Assembly (NCBI GenBank): GCA_020634555.1
Contig: JACKBK010000004.1
Coordinates: forward strand, 89,720 to 153,719
Reading direction: 5' to 3'
Length of the DNA stretch: 64,000 nucleotides
From: Caldilineae bacterium
Lineage (GTDB): Bacteria > Chloroflexota > Anaerolineae > JAAEKA01
The number at the start of each line of letters is the position of its first letter. Position 1 is the first letter of the stretch. Both the position numbers and the translations under genes were made by a program. The notes beneath the pieces are model-generated. The model saw only the letters and a program-made list of their open reading frames with translations, did no database searches and was not told where the DNA came from. Positions 8,327 through 16,259 of the stretch are shown here, piece after piece.

Positions 8327-8749
8327 ATGGCACAGACTAAAGTACTCTTTCTCTGCACCGGCAACTCGGCGCGCAGCCAGATGGCCGAGGCGTTCCTGCG
8401 CCAATATGCCGGAGATCGCTTCGACGTTTACAGCGCGGGCCTCGAACCGCACGGCATCAACCCGTTCACGCGTGTGGTGATGGCTGAAGTTGGGTATGAT
8501 CTCGCGGGCCAGCGATCCAAGAGCGTGGCCGAATACCTGGGCAAGGTCAACTTCGGCTACCTGATCACCGTCTGTGACCATGCCGAAAAGAACTGTCCGA
8601 CCACATTTCTCGGTGTCAGCAACCGGCTTCACTGGTCGTTCGAGGATCCGGCCGCGTTTGTCGGCAGCGACGAAGAGACACTGGCAAAATTCCGTGAAGT
8701 CCGCGACCAGATCGACCAGCGCATCCAATCCTGGCTTGCTGCCAGCTAA
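8327..8749 (+). CDS. arsC: Arsenate reductase (thioredoxin-type, LMW phosphatase fold)
   Basis: This 140-residue protein has the low-molecular-weight phosphatase P-loop LFLCTGNSARSQMAE and, 70 residues later, CDHAEKNC. These supply the three cysteines (P-loop Cys plus a Cys pair seven positions apart) that thioredoxin-coupled arsenate reductases use to reduce arsenate to arsenite. The ATG at 8327 is chosen because it gives the family N-terminus and has GAGGG 9 bp upstream. It lies 56 bp after pstB and is read in the same direction. A plain protein tyrosine phosphatase would lack the second cysteine pair, so arsenate reductase is the better call. Confidence 0.87.
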   Translation: MAQTKVLFLCTGNSARSQMAEAFLRQYAGDRFDVYSAGLEPHGINPFTRVVMAEVGYDLAGQRSKSVAEYLGKVNFGYLITVCDHAEKNCPTTFLGVSNRLHWSFEDPAAFVGSDEETLAKFREVRDQIDQRIQSWLAAS

Positions 8750-8776
8750 ACTGCGCGGCAAGAGAGAACAAAAACT

Positions 8777-9196
8777 ATGACAAAACGTACCGTATTATTC
8801 CTCTGCACCGGAAACTCCTGTCGCAGCCAGATGGCTGAAGGACTCGTAAACGCGCACTTTGGCGACACCTGGCAGGCAGTCTCGGCCGGCACCGAACCGT
8901 CGGGCTACGTGCATCCACTGGCCGTACGGGCGATGGCCGAGCGCGGCATCGATATCAGCAGCGGGCGCTCCAAGAACGCCGACGAGTTCCGGTCACTGCC
9001 GCTGGACCTGGTGGTCACGGTCTGTGACGACGCGGCGGAGAACTGCCCTCTCTGGCTGGGCCAGGGACGAGTTGTTCACCACGCGTTTCAGGACCCTGCC
9101 AAGGCTGAAGGCTCGGAGGAGGAGCGGATGGAAGTTTTTCGCCGGGTGCGGGATGAGATCGAGGATTGGCTGCTGGGCTTTTTGCCGACGCAATAG
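8777..9196 (+). CDS. arsC: Second arsenate-reductase-type phosphatase
   Basis: This 139-residue paralogue has P-loop LFLCTGNSCRSQMAE and the same downstream cysteine pair, CDDAAENC. The P-loop differs from the first copy by a cysteine in place of alanine. It follows 27 bp after the first copy. Two arsC-type genes inside a pst-phoU operon suggest that arsenate entering through the phosphate system is reduced as part of the same response. No arsenite exporter or ArsR is present nearby. Confidence 0.85.
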   Translation: MTKRTVLFLCTGNSCRSQMAEGLVNAHFGDTWQAVSAGTEPSGYVHPLAVRAMAERGIDISSGRSKNADEFRSLPLDLVVTVCDDAAENCPLWLGQGRVVHHAFQDPAKAEGSEEERMEVFRRVRDEIEDWLLGFLPTQ

Positions 9197-9234
9197 GCGG
9201 GCAACCGTGTGTACTGCCCGCGCTAACCGACGCG

Positions 9235-9939
9235 ATGGACACAGAAGCGAGCGACGGACTGGCCACGCTACGGGCAGAGCTGCGTCAACTCATCGCAACT
9301 GTGTACGAGATGTTCGAGTTGGCTGCTGTAGCCGTTCGCCAACCAACATCGGTGCAGCAACAGCAGTTGGTTCGTGGGCATCGACGGATAGTCCGAAAAC
9401 GTGCAGAGATCGAGGTCGCCTGCCTGGCTTTGCTCAAACGAAAAGAGCTGTCGGCCGAGGCAATACACCAGACTTCATGCATCATCGAGATCGCAGCAGA
9501 ACTCGAACGAATCACCTATCTTATACGACATATGGTCCGCTCGCCGCTGCTGTCGCATCGCAGCACCTCGCAGCAGGTAGCGGCGGCGATGGAAGTGGCG
9601 CTGGCAGTCAGCGAGGAAAGTGTGGAGAGAGTGCTGTCCCGCCTGTCAACGGTAGACGAAAGGGAACCTGTCCCATTGTTGACAGCCCGCGGCCGGATGG
9701 AGGCACAGTTTGCATTGGTGTATGCCTGGATGACCGATGAGGGCGGGGGAACGGCTGTTCGCCCTTATCTGCGCCGGCAACTGATGCAACTGGCCCAGCA
9801 CAACCGTGAGCTTTCCAACCGTATTCTCAACCTGAGCGAGTGGATCACCTATTCGTCAAGCTACAACGCTTCGGATGAAGCGATTGCCGGGCGACAAGAC
9901 AAGTTGCCAATTCAAAACGACAAGGAAACTGTGCAATGA
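9235..9939 (+). CDS. PhoU-like protein, divergent
   Basis: This 234-residue, mostly helical protein is placed directly before a canonical phoU and overlaps it by 4 bp (ATGA). It has the spacing of a PhoU helical repeat, with an IIEIAAELERITYLIRHM helix resembling the ELERIGDYA segment of PhoU and a second HNRELSNRILNLSEW helix near the C-terminus, but it lacks the clear metal-binding E/DxxxD pattern of both repeats. ATG at 9235 is preferred over one at 9166 that would overlap arsC. A second PhoU-like regulator of the transporter or of its sensor kinase is the simplest reading; the family match is weak. Confidence 0.6.
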   Translation: MDTEASDGLATLRAELRQLIATVYEMFELAAVAVRQPTSVQQQQLVRGHRRIVRKRAEIEVACLALLKRKELSAEAIHQTSCIIEIAAELERITYLIRHMVRSPLLSHRSTSQQVAAAMEVALAVSEESVERVLSRLSTVDEREPVPLLTARGRMEAQFALVYAWMTDEGGGTAVRPYLRRQLMQLAQHNRELSNRILNLSEWITYSSSYNASDEAIAGRQDKLPIQNDKETVQ

Positions 9940-10607
9940 CCAGAGAATCGTTTGACCTGCAACTGGACAGCCTTCAGGAAAGCCTGCTGGCTCTGAGCAG
10001 CATGGTCGAGGAAGCGCTGCTGGAGTCCGTGGAGAACCTCAAACGGCGCGATGTTGCAGCCAGCCGGATGCTCATCAAGCGTGACAAGGAGATCGATAAC
10101 CGGCGCTACGCCATCGAATTGGAGGCGCTGACGCTGATTGCGACCCAGCAACCCATGGCGGGTGACATGCGCCGGCTGGCAGCCACGCTGTTCATCGCCA
10201 ATGAACTGGAACGCATCGGTGATTACGCCAAGGGGATGAGCCGCGTCAACATCCGCATCGGCGACGAGTCGCTGATGAAGCCGTTGATCGACATCCCGCG
10301 CATGGCAGCGATCGGGCAGAGCATGATTCACCGCGCGATGGAAGCCTTTGTGACACGCAACGTCGAACTGGCGTACGCTGTCATCGACGATGACGAGGCT
10401 GTGGACGCACTGCACGACCAGATCTACGCTGAGCTAATGACCTTGTTGTTCCAGGACGTCAGCAAGATCCGCCAGGCCAATCTGCTGCTGATGGCAGCAC
10501 ACAACCTGGAGCGCGCCGCCGACCGCGCCACCAACATCAGCGAACGCGCCATCTACTCCGTGACCGGTGAGATGATCGACTACGGTTGGGAGAACGACGT
10601 CAGCTAA
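9936..10607 (+). CDS. phoU: Phosphate signalling complex protein PhoU
   Basis: This 223-residue protein has the two PhoU three-helix repeats, with ANELERIGDYAKGM in the first and AHNLERAADRATNI in the second, the metal-binding ExxxD segments of the family. PhoU links the Pst transporter to the PhoR sensor kinase and represses the Pho regulon when phosphate is plentiful. It is the last gene of the pst operon and is translationally coupled to the PhoU-like gene before it. The sensor kinase and response regulator themselves are not in this window. Confidence 0.93.
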   Translation: MTRESFDLQLDSLQESLLALSSMVEEALLESVENLKRRDVAASRMLIKRDKEIDNRRYAIELEALTLIATQQPMAGDMRRLAATLFIANELERIGDYAKGMSRVNIRIGDESLMKPLIDIPRMAAIGQSMIHRAMEAFVTRNVELAYAVIDDDEAVDALHDQIYAELMTLLFQDVSKIRQANLLLMAAHNLERAADRATNISERAIYSVTGEMIDYGWENDVS

Positions 10608-10776
10608 CCACGGGGTGTAGGTGTTTTGCTTGAGGGTGGATACGATACAGTGACCGGCAGCGACTACACCTGAAACGTATGCACGACCAGCAGGACAAGT
10701 CGCACTCGATCTTGCTCAAACTGAGCGTTTCCCAATAGCTCGGAAGAGAACGCTAGACGCGGCGATTCATGCGTGG

Positions 10777-10804
10777 ACTGGCAGGCCCGGGAAGGTCTGC
10801 CAGT
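10777..10804. terminator. Hairpin between phoU and a small minus-strand ORF
   Basis: An 11-bp stem with one wobble pair (ACTGGCAGGCC at 10777-10787, GGTCTGCCAGT at 10794-10804) with a 6-nt loop lies 14 bp past the stop of the small minus-strand ORF and 170 bp past phoU. There is no T-run on either side, so it is only a possible transcript end. The 210-bp stretch 10608-10817 shows nothing else I can identify. Confidence 0.4.
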
Positions 10805-10817
10805 TCTGATACGCCGG

Positions 10818-10991
10818 TCACTTTCCCTCACGTTTTACAAGTTTTTCGATCTCGCTGGGCAACGCCGGCCGGCGGCCAAACATGTCCGGCTGGCGGCCAC
10901 TTCCGCGGTATAGCCGGTGCAGTTTGGAAAGGGTCTGAGTACGGTCATTGGTGGGAACCGGCTGGGGCGAACGGCGGGGTTTGTGAGCCAT
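10818..10991 (-). CDS. Small basic protein of unknown function (57 residues)
   Basis: An open frame of 57 codons starts at 10991 with AGAGGTG a few bases upstream. The product is rich in Arg, Lys and Pro (begins MAHKPRRSPQPV and ends EIEKLVKREGK) and has no membrane segment or signal peptide. The central YRGSGRQPDMFGRRPALPSE gives it a plausible, non-random composition. It is the only reasonable coding frame between phoU and the oxidoreductase gene. Its 5' side faces the Pho-type array at 11063, but those boxes point the other way. I do not recognise the family. Confidence 0.5.
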   Translation of the reverse strand: MAHKPRRSPQPVPTNDRTQTLSKLHRLYRGSGRQPDMFGRRPALPSEIEKLVKREGK

Positions 10992-11062
10992 TGACACCTC
11001 TTTTTAGTCCAAGAAAGGGGATTCAATGCGATACATATCGACCTGATTCTAGCGGAGTTGGG

Positions 11063-11177
11063 TTAACCCTCGGTTGACAGTTGCGGCGCGTTTGGTTAAC
11101 AGCCTGTAAACAACGTGTGCAGCAAGGCTTTGGCAGGCTTTCTGTTAACGTTTGGTAAAACCAGCACCGGGTATGAT
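11063..11177 (+). promoter_or_regulatory. Pho-box-like arrays and -10 element before the oxidoreductase operon
   Basis: TTAAC at 11063, TTGAC at 11074, TTAAC at 11096 and TAAAC at 11107 are in 11-bp phase (steps 11, 22, 11). A second pair, TTAAC at 11145 and TAAAA at 11156, is also 11 bp apart. TATGAT at 11172-11177 begins 16 bp after the last unit, the same layout as at pstS. The array points toward the gene at 11253, 76 bp downstream of the -10 element, so that operon is probably induced under phosphate limitation. Confidence 0.68.
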
Positions 11178-11252
11178 ACACGTCATATCCGTCGGGAATC
11201 GCTCTGTGTTATGCTGTATTCTGGAGTCATCTGATCTGCCTTCGACTCGAGG

Positions 11253-12308
11253 ATGAAACACGAAGCTATGATCTACCACAGCGTCACCGCAACCAGACTC
11301 GGCCCGCCCAGCGTTCTTCAGATCGTGGAGAACGACCTGCGCGCGCCTGGACCAAAAGAGGCGCGGATTCGGGTGCTGGCCGCGTCCGTCAGCCGGCCTG
11401 ACATCACCGTACGTTCAGGAGAGGCGCTGTACACCGGCACGCCGCTGGGCCAGAAGGTGCCGTTCACGCCGGGCTATGCCGTGATTGGCGACGTGGAAGC
11501 GGTCGGCGTCGAGGTAACCGGCGTCTCGGCGGGGGACCGCGTTGGCGTGTTGACGGTGGTGGGCGGCTACAGCGAGGTGCTCTACTGGCGCAGCGACCGG
11601 TTGATCCCCGTGCCGCGCACGGTGAACCCGGCCGAGGCGGTGACGCTGATCCTCAACTACCTGGTGGCCTGGCAAACCATGCACCGGTCCGCAAAGGTAA
11701 AAGCCGGCGAGAAGATGTTGATCATCGGCGCCAGCGGCGGCATTGGCACGGCGCTCTTGCAGCTTGGCCGGCTGGCCGGGCTGACGATGTACGGCGTCGC
11801 ATCGGCCAGCAAGCACTGGATGATGCTGGCAGCCGGAGCAACGCCCATCGACTACCACACGCAGGACTTTTTCGAATTCATCCGACGCGTCGAACCGGCC
11901 GGCATCGACGTGGTGATCGACGGAACGACGCGGCTGGACACGATCCGCAGCAGCCTGTCGCTCCTGCGGCGCGGCGGCCGGGTGGTCAGCTACGGCGAGC
12001 CGGCCAGTCCGGGTGACCTGCCGCGCATTCTGGGGACGTTGATGCGGGAGAAGCTGACGCCGGACGGCAAGTCGTTCACGCTGTACGGCACGTCCAGCTA
12101 TTTCCTCGGCAACCGGCGGCCGTACGAGCAGGACTGGGCGACGCTGTTCCACCTGCTGGAAACGCGCCAGATTGCGCCGGTCATCATGCGGAAGTTTCCC
12201 ATCCTCGAGGCGGCCAGAGCCAACGAATTGCTGGAAAGCGGCACGGTCGTTGGCAACGTCGTTCTGGTTGCGCCGGAGTTGTTGAATGGCGATGCAAGCA
12301 GCTCCTGA
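11253..12308 (+). CDS. Zinc-free MDR-family oxidoreductase (quinone oxidoreductase-like)
   Basis: This 351-residue protein belongs to the medium-chain dehydrogenase/reductase superfamily. The N-terminal GroES-like domain carries the GYAVIGDVEAVG segment, and the Rossmann domain carries the NAD(P)-binding IIGASGGIGTALLQ. The zinc-binding cysteines of alcohol dehydrogenases are absent, which fits the quinone oxidoreductase or enoyl reductase branch. It is the first gene of a seven-gene operon (11253-15824) and overlaps the next gene by 23 bp. The Pho-type array just upstream suggests phosphate-responsive expression. The substrate is unknown. Confidence 0.85.
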   Translation: MKHEAMIYHSVTATRLGPPSVLQIVENDLRAPGPKEARIRVLAASVSRPDITVRSGEALYTGTPLGQKVPFTPGYAVIGDVEAVGVEVTGVSAGDRVGVLTVVGGYSEVLYWRSDRLIPVPRTVNPAEAVTLILNYLVAWQTMHRSAKVKAGEKMLIIGASGGIGTALLQLGRLAGLTMYGVASASKHWMMLAAGATPIDYHTQDFFEFIRRVEPAGIDVVIDGTTRLDTIRSSLSLLRRGGRVVSYGEPASPGDLPRILGTLMREKLTPDGKSFTLYGTSSYFLGNRRPYEQDWATLFHLLETRQIAPVIMRKFPILEAARANELLESGTVVGNVVLVAPELLNGDASSS

Positions 12309-13137
12309 GTTGGTGATCCACGACGGACTGGCCATCTACCGGCTGGGCGACGGCGAGCCGTTGCTGCTGTTTCCCTATCCCCACGGCTCAACCTTCCGTT
12401 CGATGGCGGAGAACCCACTGGCGCGCCTGCTGGCCGGCTTGGGTCGCCAGGTGATCACCTTCGACCCGCCAAGCGCGTTTCGCTCCACCCGTCCGATGCG
12501 TTGCGACCTGGCGGAGATGCTGGACTGCGCGGCCGAGGCGCTGCAAGTTCACCGGGTTGATCCGCCCGTGGATGTCGCCGGACACAGCATGGGCAGCCTG
12601 TGCGCGCTGGGGCTGGCCGTTGAACGCCCGCAGTTGGTGCGCCGGCTGGTGTTGATCGGCAGCATGTCCGGCTGGCCGGCCGTGTTTCGCTGGAGCACGC
12701 CGCACAACTGGAGCCCGCTCCACGACCGCGAGTGGTGGCAGTGCATATGGCTGGGCACACGGCAGATCGTTGGGTTGGGCAACCTCGCTGTCCATAAGCG
12801 CCTGGATAACCTGATCAAGACGGCGTCGTACGTGGACAAGCGCTACGTCGAGCTGTGGACCATCGAGCCGGGCGATTCGCACCGGCCGCCGCCCGCCCGG
12901 GCGCAATGGCTGAAGGCCGAGCGGCAGGTGGACTATGCCGGTCGTTTGGGTGAGGTGCAGGCGCCGACGCTGATTGTCGTCGGCCGCTACGATCCACAGA
13001 CGCCGCCGGTCTGCTCAGAGGAACTGGCGGCCGGTATCCAGGGATCGCAGTTGTTGATCTTTGAACACAGCGGCCATTCACCGTTTGTCGAGGAGCCGGC
13101 GCGCTTTTCCCAGGAGCTTGCCAGTTTTTTGGAATAG
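12286..13137 (+). CDS. Alpha/beta hydrolase
   Basis: This 283-residue protein has an alpha/beta-hydrolase fold with nucleophile elbow GHSMGS (Ser101), a late acidic residue in GRYDPQTP and the catalytic His in HSGHSPF. These form a Ser-Asp-His triad. The start overlaps the preceding oxidoreductase by 23 bp, so the two are translationally coupled and may act on the same compound. An esterase, lipase or C-C hydrolase role is possible; nothing in the sequence picks one. Confidence 0.85.
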   Translation: MAMQAAPELVIHDGLAIYRLGDGEPLLLFPYPHGSTFRSMAENPLARLLAGLGRQVITFDPPSAFRSTRPMRCDLAEMLDCAAEALQVHRVDPPVDVAGHSMGSLCALGLAVERPQLVRRLVLIGSMSGWPAVFRWSTPHNWSPLHDREWWQCIWLGTRQIVGLGNLAVHKRLDNLIKTASYVDKRYVELWTIEPGDSHRPPPARAQWLKAERQVDYAGRLGEVQAPTLIVVGRYDPQTPPVCSEELAAGIQGSQLLIFEHSGHSPFVEEPARFSQELASFLE

Positions 13138-13149
13138 CAGGAGGTTTTC

Positions 13150-13593
13150 ATGGCAAAGATGTATCAGATCAACTCCGGCAAACGTATGGGAAACCGCGCC
13201 GCTGGCTGGATGATCGACCTGAATCTCGCTCCGGCGAGCTACTACTTGCTGACGGTGCCGGGGCGAAAGAGCGGGAAGCCACACACAACTCCCGTCATTC
13301 TGGTCGAGCAATCCGGCGTTCGCTGGCTGGTAGCGCCCTATGGCGACGTGAATTGGGTGCTCAACGCTCGAGCTGCGGGAAAAGTCACGCTGTCGCGGCG
13401 GCGCAAAGCGCAAGTTTTTCACATCGAAGAAGTAGGTCCCGAGACAGCGGCGCCTGTGCTCAAGGCCTACCTCCAAAGCGTCAGAGTCGTGCGGTCATAC
13501 TTCGACTGCCAGCCAGATGCACCGCTGGAAGACTTCATCGCTGAATCGTCCCGCCACCCCGTCTTTCGCCTCGTCCCCGTTACGCAAGGATGA
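13150..13593 (+). CDS. Deazaflavin (F420)-dependent nitroreductase family protein
   Basis: This 147-residue split-barrel protein matches the DDN-type (deazaflavin-dependent nitroreductase) family, with the cofactor phosphate-binding VPGRKSGKPHTTPV, the core WLVAPYGDVNWVLNARAAG and a C-terminal HPVFRLVPV strand. In Mycobacterium such proteins use coenzyme F420H2 to reduce nitro compounds or quinones. The ATG follows CAGGAGGTTTTC. A related gene lies 37 bp downstream. F420 use is inferred from the family. Confidence 0.8.
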   Translation: MAKMYQINSGKRMGNRAAGWMIDLNLAPASYYLLTVPGRKSGKPHTTPVILVEQSGVRWLVAPYGDVNWVLNARAAGKVTLSRRRKAQVFHIEEVGPETAAPVLKAYLQSVRVVRSYFDCQPDAPLEDFIAESSRHPVFRLVPVTQG

Positions 13594-13630
13594 TGGCGCC
13601 CTGATGCCTTGAACCACTGAAGGGAGCAAC

Positions 13631-14089
13631 ATGACCTTCAAACGCTGGATGTATCGTGACGGCCGTCCGCACACGTTGGCTAAAGTGCTCAACGCAGGCT
13701 GGGCGCGCATCCACTCGCTGGGGCTTCTTCCCAACTACCTCGTGACGCTGGAGGTTGTCGGCAGAAAATCCGGCAAGATTGTCAGCCTGCCGCTGGCGAT
13801 GGCGGTCGTGAACGGGAAACGCTACCTTGTGTCGATGCTGGGCAACGACGCCAACTGGGTGCTCAACGTCCAGGCCGCCGGCGGGCGGGCAACGTTGCGC
13901 CACGGAATCACCGAGGAGGTAATCCTGACGGAGGTGGGTGTCAGTCAGCGGGCGCCGATCCTGAAGGAATATTTGCGACGAGCGCCCGGCGCCCGTCCGC
14001 ACATCCCGGTCGATAAGGATGCGCCGCTCGCCGAGTTCGAGCAGGTCGCTGCCGATTACCCGGTGTTTCTCGTGCGAAACGCACACTGA
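13631..14089 (+). CDS. Second deazaflavin-dependent nitroreductase family protein
   Basis: This 152-residue paralogue of the gene before it has EVVGRKSGKIVSLPLAM, LGNDANWVLNVQAAGG and a C-terminal YPVFLVR strand. It shares the fold but differs in the N-terminal helix (FKRWMYRDGRP...), so the two probably have different partners or substrates. It has GAAGGGAGC as ribosome binding site. It is placed between the first DDN-type gene and a flavodoxin, consistent with a low-potential redox set. Confidence 0.78.
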   Translation: MTFKRWMYRDGRPHTLAKVLNAGWARIHSLGLLPNYLVTLEVVGRKSGKIVSLPLAMAVVNGKRYLVSMLGNDANWVLNVQAAGGRATLRHGITEEVILTEVGVSQRAPILKEYLRRAPGARPHIPVDKDAPLAEFEQVAADYPVFLVRNAH

Positions 14090-14122
14090 ACGCCAGCAGC
14101 AGCACAAGACCAGGAGAATCCC

Positions 14123-14578
14123 ATGAGCGCAGTAGTCATCTACTTTTCGAAGTTCGGCAACACCAAGAGCGTGGCCGAAGCAGTCGCAGCCGGCCTGGCG
14201 GTGGATGGCAGCGCCCGCGCCGTCAGCATCGACGAACTTGTGGCAGAAGATCTGGCTGGCGCGGACATCGTCGTGGCCGGCAGTCCAACCCACAAGATGA
14301 ACCTGCCCGACGATGTCCGCGCCGCGTTGGACAAGCTGCCGCGCCACGCGCTCAAAGGCGCAAAGATCGCCGCTTTCGACACCTCCTATCACATGAGTCC
14401 CTTCCTGGCGCGCTTCACCGCGTCAAAGAAGCTTGATAAAAGTCTGCGCAAGCTGGGCGGCAAGCGAGCCGTGCCACCGGAAACGTTCTTCGTCGCCGGC
14501 AAGGAGGGTCCGCTGGATGACGGCGAACTCGAACGAGCAAGCGCCTGGGCGCAGACAATCGCTGGCCAGGTGAACTGA
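14123..14578 (+). CDS. Flavodoxin-family protein
   Basis: This 151-residue protein has the FMN phosphate-binding loop SKFGNTKSVAEAV right after the first strand and GSPTHKMNLP at the second flavin loop. It is a one-domain flavodoxin, a soluble electron carrier. A second flavodoxin lies two genes downstream, and the two end in similar GPLDDGELERA and GPLREGELERA segments, so they are paralogues. The exact redox partner is unknown; the neighbouring F420-type and MDR proteins are candidates. Confidence 0.83.
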   Translation: MSAVVIYFSKFGNTKSVAEAVAAGLAVDGSARAVSIDELVAEDLAGADIVVAGSPTHKMNLPDDVRAALDKLPRHALKGAKIAAFDTSYHMSPFLARFTASKKLDKSLRKLGGKRAVPPETFFVAGKEGPLDDGELERASAWAQTIAGQVN

Positions 14579-14600
14579 ACTGCTTCCAGGAGGAAGGTAA

Positions 14601-15308
14601 ATGTCTCCGGCGATCCAGACGATCACCCTGTCGCTTGTCCTGCGGCTTGGCGCTGTCAACTGCTATCTGGTGACTGCCAACGACGGCTTCATCTTGTTCG
14701 ACACTGGCGGCTCGAACAAGCGCCGCGATCTGCACGAGACATTGACGAGTGCTGGCTGTCAGCCGGGCAACCTGCGGCTGATCGTCCTTACCCACGGCGA
14801 TTTCGATCACAGCGGCAACGCGGCCTTTCTGCGCGGCCAGTTCAACACCCCTATCGCGATGCACGAGAGCGACGCCGGCATGGTGGAGCGAGGCGACATG
14901 TCCTGGAACCGGCAGAGCAGCAAGCTGGTTCTCAAAGTTGCCTCGCCTATGTTTGGTTTCGGCAAGGCTGAGCGCTTCACGCCTGACATTCTGTTGAATG
15001 AAGGCGATACACTTGCGGCTTACGGCCTGGATGCGAAGGTCATCCACTTGCCCGGCCACAGTCTGGGATCGATCGGCATCCTGTTGGCGGGCGGCGATCT
15101 GATCACCGGCGACCTGCTGGAGAACACCAAGGGGCCGAGCTTCAACTCCATCATGGACGACCGCGTTGCTGCAACCCACAGCGTGGCCAAACTGCGCAGC
15201 TACGAGATCGGGACGGTATACCCAGGGCACGGTGCGCCGTTCCCGATGGCAGCATTCTATGACAGCCAGCACATAGCGCCGAACCTGTACGATGACAAGC
15301 AAGCTTGA
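14601..15308 (+). CDS. Metallo-beta-lactamase-fold hydrolase
   Basis: This 235-residue protein has the metal-binding motifs of the superfamily: THGDFDHSGN, LPGHSLGS, GDLLENT and YPGHGAP. The first motif has Gly in place of the usual second His (HGDFDH instead of HxHxDH), as in several diiron and single-metal branches. Flanked by two flavodoxins, it recalls flavodiiron proteins, in which the two domains are fused; here they would be separate chains. Glyoxalase II-like thioester hydrolysis is an alternative. Confidence 0.8.
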   Translation: MSPAIQTITLSLVLRLGAVNCYLVTANDGFILFDTGGSNKRRDLHETLTSAGCQPGNLRLIVLTHGDFDHSGNAAFLRGQFNTPIAMHESDAGMVERGDMSWNRQSSKLVLKVASPMFGFGKAERFTPDILLNEGDTLAAYGLDAKVIHLPGHSLGSIGILLAGGDLITGDLLENTKGPSFNSIMDDRVAATHSVAKLRSYEIGTVYPGHGAPFPMAAFYDSQHIAPNLYDDKQA

Positions 15309-15332
15309 CAAACTTGTTGAAGGAGGTACCTC

Positions 15333-15824
15333 ATGAATGCCTTGGTCATCTACGATTCCCTCTACGGAAACACCGAGAAAATCGCCCGCGCCATCGGCAA
15401 TGGCCTGGTCGCGGCCTTGGGGGACGATGAGAATGTCGCAGTGGTCCCGGTCGGCGAAGTCGAGGCGGATCGTCTTGCGACACAGGACCTGTTGGTCGTC
15501 GGCGCCCCCACTCACGGCTCACGACCGTCGCCGCCGATGCACGAGTTTCTGGCGAGCATTCCGGACAACACGCTGGCCGGCATGAAGGCCATAGCGTTTG
15601 ACACGCGCACCGACATGAAAGAGCTCACCGGTTTCGTGCGTCTGTTTGGCGGGATTATGGACAGGATGGGCTACGCTGCGCCGAAGATCGCCTCCAGCCT
15701 GGAGAAAAAGGGCGCGCGGATGATCAGTTCGCCGGAGGGCTTCATTGTCCTGGGCACGGAAGGTCCACTGCGCGAGGGTGAACTGGAACGCGCCGCAAGC
15801 TGGGCTAGAGAAACCGCGGCCTGA
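15333..15824 (+). CDS. Flavodoxin-family protein (second copy)
   Basis: This 163-residue flavodoxin has the loop DSLYGNTEKIARAIG and VGAPTHGSRPSPPM at the second flavin-binding site. It is the last gene of the tight operon from 11253 and has a strong AAGGAGG site. It is a paralogue of the flavodoxin at 14123. The pairing of two flavodoxins around a metallo-beta-lactamase-fold protein suggests an electron-transfer role for the group. Confidence 0.83.
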   Translation: MNALVIYDSLYGNTEKIARAIGNGLVAALGDDENVAVVPVGEVEADRLATQDLLVVGAPTHGSRPSPPMHEFLASIPDNTLAGMKAIAFDTRTDMKELTGFVRLFGGIMDRMGYAAPKIASSLEKKGARMISSPEGFIVLGTEGPLREGELERAASWARETAA

Positions 15825-15933
15825 ACGCATCTTATCACGCAAAGGCTCACCGCCAACCGCGACCACATCTCGCGATGACCGGTAGCTCGCGCTTCGTGGA
15901 CGAGCTATCGATTGATTCATATAAGGAGAAACT

Positions 15934-16140
15934 ATGAACACCCAAGACAAAAAGAAGCCTGCTGTTGCCCGCCCCAGCGGCGGCATGGACGCCGTCTACG
16001 CCATCGGAATGGTCGGCGCGTGGGTCTATTTCTTCAAACAGGCCGTCGACAACCAGGAGCGCGTCCTGGCCATCCTCAAAGGACTGGTCTGGCCGGCGTT
16101 TCTGGTCTATGGTCTGTTTAAGTCACTTGAGAAGGAATAG
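15934..16140 (+). CDS. Small membrane protein of unknown function (68 residues)
   Basis: The ATG at 15934 follows ATAAGGAG at good distance. The product has a basic, hydrophilic N-terminus (MNTQDKKKPAVARPSGG), one short hydrophobic stretch (AVYAIGMVGAWVYFF), a charged middle and a second hydrophobic stretch (LVWPAFLVYGLFKSL), so it probably crosses the membrane once or twice. It is 109 bp from the flavodoxin operon and could be its last gene or a separate unit. I do not recognise a named family. Confidence 0.7.
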   Translation: MNTQDKKKPAVARPSGGMDAVYAIGMVGAWVYFFKQAVDNQERVLAILKGLVWPAFLVYGLFKSLEKE

Positions 16141-16157
16141 CCGGCGGAGAGCCTTGG

Positions 16158-16189
16158 GACCAAGCTGTCCAGAAGTGGGCAGCTTGGTC
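16158..16189 (+). terminator. Hairpin downstream of the small membrane gene
   Basis: A perfect 10-bp stem (GACCAAGCTG at 16158-16167, CAGCTTGGTC at 16180-16189) with a 12-nt loop lies 18 bp after the stop at 16140. No strong T-run follows. It is a reasonable transcript end for the 11253-16140 operon. Confidence 0.55.
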
Positions 16190-16259
16190 TTCAGCGCGTC
16201 TTCGGTGTTGTGCGACTCCGGAGGGTTCCGGCTGTGAAGCTGCGAAGGGAGAGGACTGG

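Noticed and set aside
10769..11077. Plus-strand 102-codon frame between phoU and the oxidoreductase
   Set aside because: It lacks a ribosome binding site, runs into the Pho-type array and has Gly/Trp-rich low-quality composition. The minus-strand 57-codon frame is more plausible.
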